Shown here: positions 63,979-64,000 of the stretch, piece after piece | How the letters are laid out: every line of letters starts with the position of its first letter | Numbering within the stretch: position 1 is the first letter of the stretch | Assembly (NCBI RefSeq): GCF_011290365.1 | Contig: NZ_CP049786.1 | Location: forward strand, 2,542,001-2,606,000 | Source of the DNA: Leclercia sp. 29361 | GTDB lineage: Bacteria > Pseudomonadota > Gammaproteobacteria > Enterobacterales > Enterobacteriaceae | Direction of reading: 5' to 3' | Length of the DNA stretch: 64,000 bases | Made by a program: the position numbers and the translations under genes | Notes under the pieces: generated by a model | Databases searched by the model: none | What the model saw: only the letters and a program-made list of their open reading frames with translations | Told to the model about the DNA's origin: nothing

Positions 63979-64000
63979 GACTACCTCCCGTTTTATGGAT

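Overview
The window is chromosomal DNA of an enteric gammaproteobacterium (Enterobacteriaceae). G+C is fairly high, and many proteins look near-identical to Escherichia coli ones, including AldA, CybB, YdcF, HrpA, AzoR, all Paa proteins, TynA, FeaB, LdhA, HslJ and YdbK. REP/BIME elements sit at gene ends, and from about 14 kb to 62 kb the gene order is that of the E. coli cybB-aldA-hrpA-azoR-paa-tynA-feaB-ydbH-ldhA-ydbK-ompN segment. An EefBC-type RND pump at the left edge fits the Enterobacter/Klebsiella side of the family. I cannot fix the genus from the sequence alone.

Layout. 0-4.5 kb: RND pump and its outer-membrane factor (eefB, eefC; the adaptor gene would lie upstream of the window). 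4.5-13 kb is an accessory mosaic: a flavin ene-reductase with a divergent LysR regulator, a GNAT acetyltransferase, a second LysR gene with a tandem palindromic operator, an orphan umuD under a near-perfect LexA box, a higBA toxin-antitoxin pair with two palindromic operators, an EamA exporter divergent from a MocR-type regulator, and small stress-type proteins. 13-24.7 kb: an MHS-family transporter, cybB, an intact gapC, an esterase, aldA, ydcF, a complete three-gene MFS-HlyD-OMF efflux operon and an O-methyltransferase. 24.7-29.5 kb: hrpA and azoR, followed by about 740 bp without a convincing gene.

30.2-51.2 kb is one catabolic block for aromatic amines. TynA turns phenylethylamine into phenylacetaldehyde, FeaB oxidises that to phenylacetate, PaaK makes phenylacetyl-CoA, PaaABC(D)E epoxidises the ring, PaaG and PaaZ isomerise and open it, and PaaF, PaaH and PaaJ finish beta-oxidation to acetyl-CoA and succinyl-CoA. 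FeaR and PaaX are the regulators. Candidate PaaX operators lie before paaA, paaZ and paaX, and candidate FeaR operators (paired TGNCA-N8-AAA sites 21 bp apart) lie before tynA and feaB. The main departure from the E. coli layout is a periplasmic alkylsulfatase-type metallo-beta-lactamase gene between the convergent tynA and feaB, flanked by two near-identical direct repeats of about 88 bp.

51.2-64 kb: the YdbH-YnbE-YdbL envelope lipid-transport genes, two unlisted small ORFs with good ribosome sites, ldhA, hslJ, ydbJ, the pyruvate:flavodoxin oxidoreductase ydbK, a MicC-like small RNA on the minus strand, an OmpN-type porin, a KTSC protein, a GFA-family protein, an exported protein of unknown function and a 25-residue small ORF with its own terminator. 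No tRNA, rRNA, CRISPR array, prophage or intact insertion sequence was seen.
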